In this document: positions 63,026 through 64,000 of the stretch, piece after piece
How the letters are laid out: the number at the start of each line of letters is the position of its first letter
Numbering within the stretch: the first letter of the stretch is position 1
Assembly: GCF_000188295.1 (NCBI RefSeq)
Contig: NZ_GL831112.1
Location: 1,544,033-1,608,032 of the forward strand
Direction of reading: 5' to 3'
DNA from: Streptococcus vestibularis ATCC 49124
GTDB taxonomy: Bacteria; Bacillota; Bacilli; Lactobacillales; Streptococcaceae
Length of the DNA stretch: 64,000 bases
Notes under the pieces: model-generated
What the model was told of the DNA's origin: nothing
Database searches by the model: none
What the model saw: only the letters and a program-made list of their open reading frames with translations
Position numbers and translations under genes: made by a program

Positions 63026-64000
63026 ATGAATCGATCTATTGTCCGTTTTCTCATTTCTAAACTGCTCCTCATTGAAGCTGGACTCTTAGTTGTTCCACTC
63101 ATAGTGGCTCTTATTTATCAAGAAGATGCCAAGGTATTTGCCAGCATTTTGGGGACTATGGCGATTCTCCTTTTTATCGGAGTACTTGGTACTCTCTTTA
63201 AACCTAAGAACTACCACATTTACACCAAAGAAGGAATGCTCATTGTAGCCCTCTGTTGGGTACTTTGGTCATTCTTTGGGGGATTACCATTTGTTTTTGC
63301 GGGGCAAATCCCAAGTGTCATCGATGCCTTCTTCGAGATGAGTTCAGGTTTTACAACCACGGGAGCTACTATTCTCACAGATACTGGAGTGTTGACCCAT
63401 TCTCTCCTCTTTTGGCGAAGCTTCGCCCACCTAATTGGAGGGATGGGAGTACTGGTCTTTGCTCTAGCCATCATGAACAACAGTAAAAATGGTCACCATG
63501 AGGTTATGCGTGCAGAGGTGCCAGGTCCAATCTTTGGTAAGGTCGTTGCCAAGCTCAAAAATACAGCTCAAATTCTTTACATCATCTATTTGACCATGTT
63601 TGTTATTTTTGCTGTTATTCTCTGGCTTTGCGGTATGCCGGTCTTTGATAGTATCATCACTGCTATGGGGGGGGCAGGTACCGGTGGATTTGCAGTCTAT
63701 AATGATTCTATCGCCCACTATAACAGCGATTTGATTACTTATGTGGTTACAGTTGGTACCCTACTATTTGGCGTTAACTTCAACTTATACTTCTATATCC
63801 TGTTTCGCAAAATCAGATTATTCTTCCAAGATGAAGAGCTACGTACCTATCTTACGATTGTTGCAGTATCAACAGGTTTAATTATCCTCAATATTTTTGG
63901 GATTTACCAAAATTTGGCTGACTCTTTCAAATACTCATTTTTCGAAGTGTCAACGATCATCACAACAACCGGTTTTGGTCTAACGGATATTACCAAATGG
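63026..64000 (+). CDS. trkH: Potassium uptake protein TrkH, N-terminal part (runs off the window)
   Basis: 325 codons are present and the frame is open at the window end. The product has an N-terminal transmembrane pair and pore repeats with filter loops SSGFTTTGATIL near residue 104, MGGAGTGGFAVYN near residue 213 and VSTIITTTGFGLTD near the end. It follows trkA by 6 bases and forms the Trk channel with it. The start is ATG 63026 with a modest GAGG-like upstream sequence. Confidence 0.9.
   Translation, partial: MNRSIVRFLISKLLLIEAGLLVVPLIVALIYQEDAKVFASILGTMAILLFIGVLGTLFKPKNYHIYTKEGMLIVALCWVLWSFFGGLPFVFAGQIPSVIDAFFEMSSGFTTTGATILTDTGVLTHSLLFWRSFAHLIGGMGVLVFALAIMNNSKNGHHEVMRAEVPGPIFGKVVAKLKNTAQILYIIYLTMFVIFAVILWLCGMPVFDSIITAMGGAGTGGFAVYNDSIAHYNSDLITYVVTVGTLLFGVNFNLYFYILFRKIRLFFQDEELRTYLTIVAVSTGLIILNIFGIYQNLADSFKYSFFEVSTIITTTGFGLTDITKW

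Noticed and set aside
1-64000. CRISPR array, tRNA or rRNA genes, insertion sequences, prophage
   Set aside because: I looked for regularly spaced repeats, cloverleaf tails, transposase motifs and integrase signatures and saw none.

Overview
The window is a low-GC Firmicutes chromosome segment of the Streptococcus salivarius group. The gene content supports this: a complete nickel-urease operon (ureIABCEFGD fused to cbiMQO), CovRS, two mannose-PTS operons, BrpA-type LCP protein, and a ComR-type competence regulator with ComR box and pheromone gene. The predicted pheromone C-terminus is VPFFMIYY, which I recall as the S. vestibularis XIP rather than the S. thermophilus/S. salivarius LPYF-type peptide, so S. 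vestibularis is the best guess. No rRNA, tRNA, CRISPR array, IS element or prophage was seen.

Layout. 1-6.4 kb (minus): LOG-family gene, then the rimP-nusA-ylxR-ylxQ-infB-rbfA translation/transcription operon, with infB split by a one-base frameshift. 6.5-8.7 kb: tsaE-GNAT-LCP operon from a leaderless promoter. 9-12.2 kb: purine permease, Cof-type HAD phosphatase (also leaderless), cyclase-family hydrolase. 12.4-19.3 kb (plus): two tandem, diverged mannose-PTS operons (IIAB-IIC-IID-ManO), each with a 17-bp-spaced promoter; only the first keeps a good cre site. 19.3-20.8 kb: T-box and serS. 21-26.3 kb (minus): isochorismatase-like hydrolase, an unrecognised conserved protein, der, dnaI, dnaB, nrdR. 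26.4-29.3 kb: covRS and yceD. 29.6-32.5 kb (plus): rsmG, ktrB, ktrA. 32.5-34.7 kb: ulaG remnant and tkt. 34.9-38.9 kb: SAM hydroxide adenosyltransferase with a full ECF transporter. 39-45.5 kb: sstT, a methionine-type ABC transporter with an M20 peptidase, and an amino-acid binding protein. 45.6-53.8 kb: urease and nickel uptake. 53.9-55.5 kb: decayed membrane-protein pseudogene. 55.6-59.2 kb: DUF805 protein, a frameshifted C39 peptidase ABC exporter, comS and comR. 59.3-61.5 kb: PAP2 phosphatase, ribU under an FMN riboswitch, trmL with a structured leader. 61.7-64 kb (plus): trkA and the start of trkH, which runs off the window.

How the parts work together. UreI admits urea, UreABC hydrolyses it, UreEFGD load nickel, and CbiMQO imports nickel: one acid-defence and nitrogen unit. 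The two man operons and tkt carry cre-like sites in their promoter spacers, pointing to CcpA control of sugar entry and the pentose phosphate pathway. The ComR box lies between comR and comS, and comS is followed 12 bases later by a C39 exporter, so pheromone production and peptide export may share one transcript.

Data-quality caution: infB, the C39 exporter and comS are each one base short in an A/T homopolymer context. infB is essential, so at least some of these may be sequence errors of the homopolymer-undercall type rather than true mutations.
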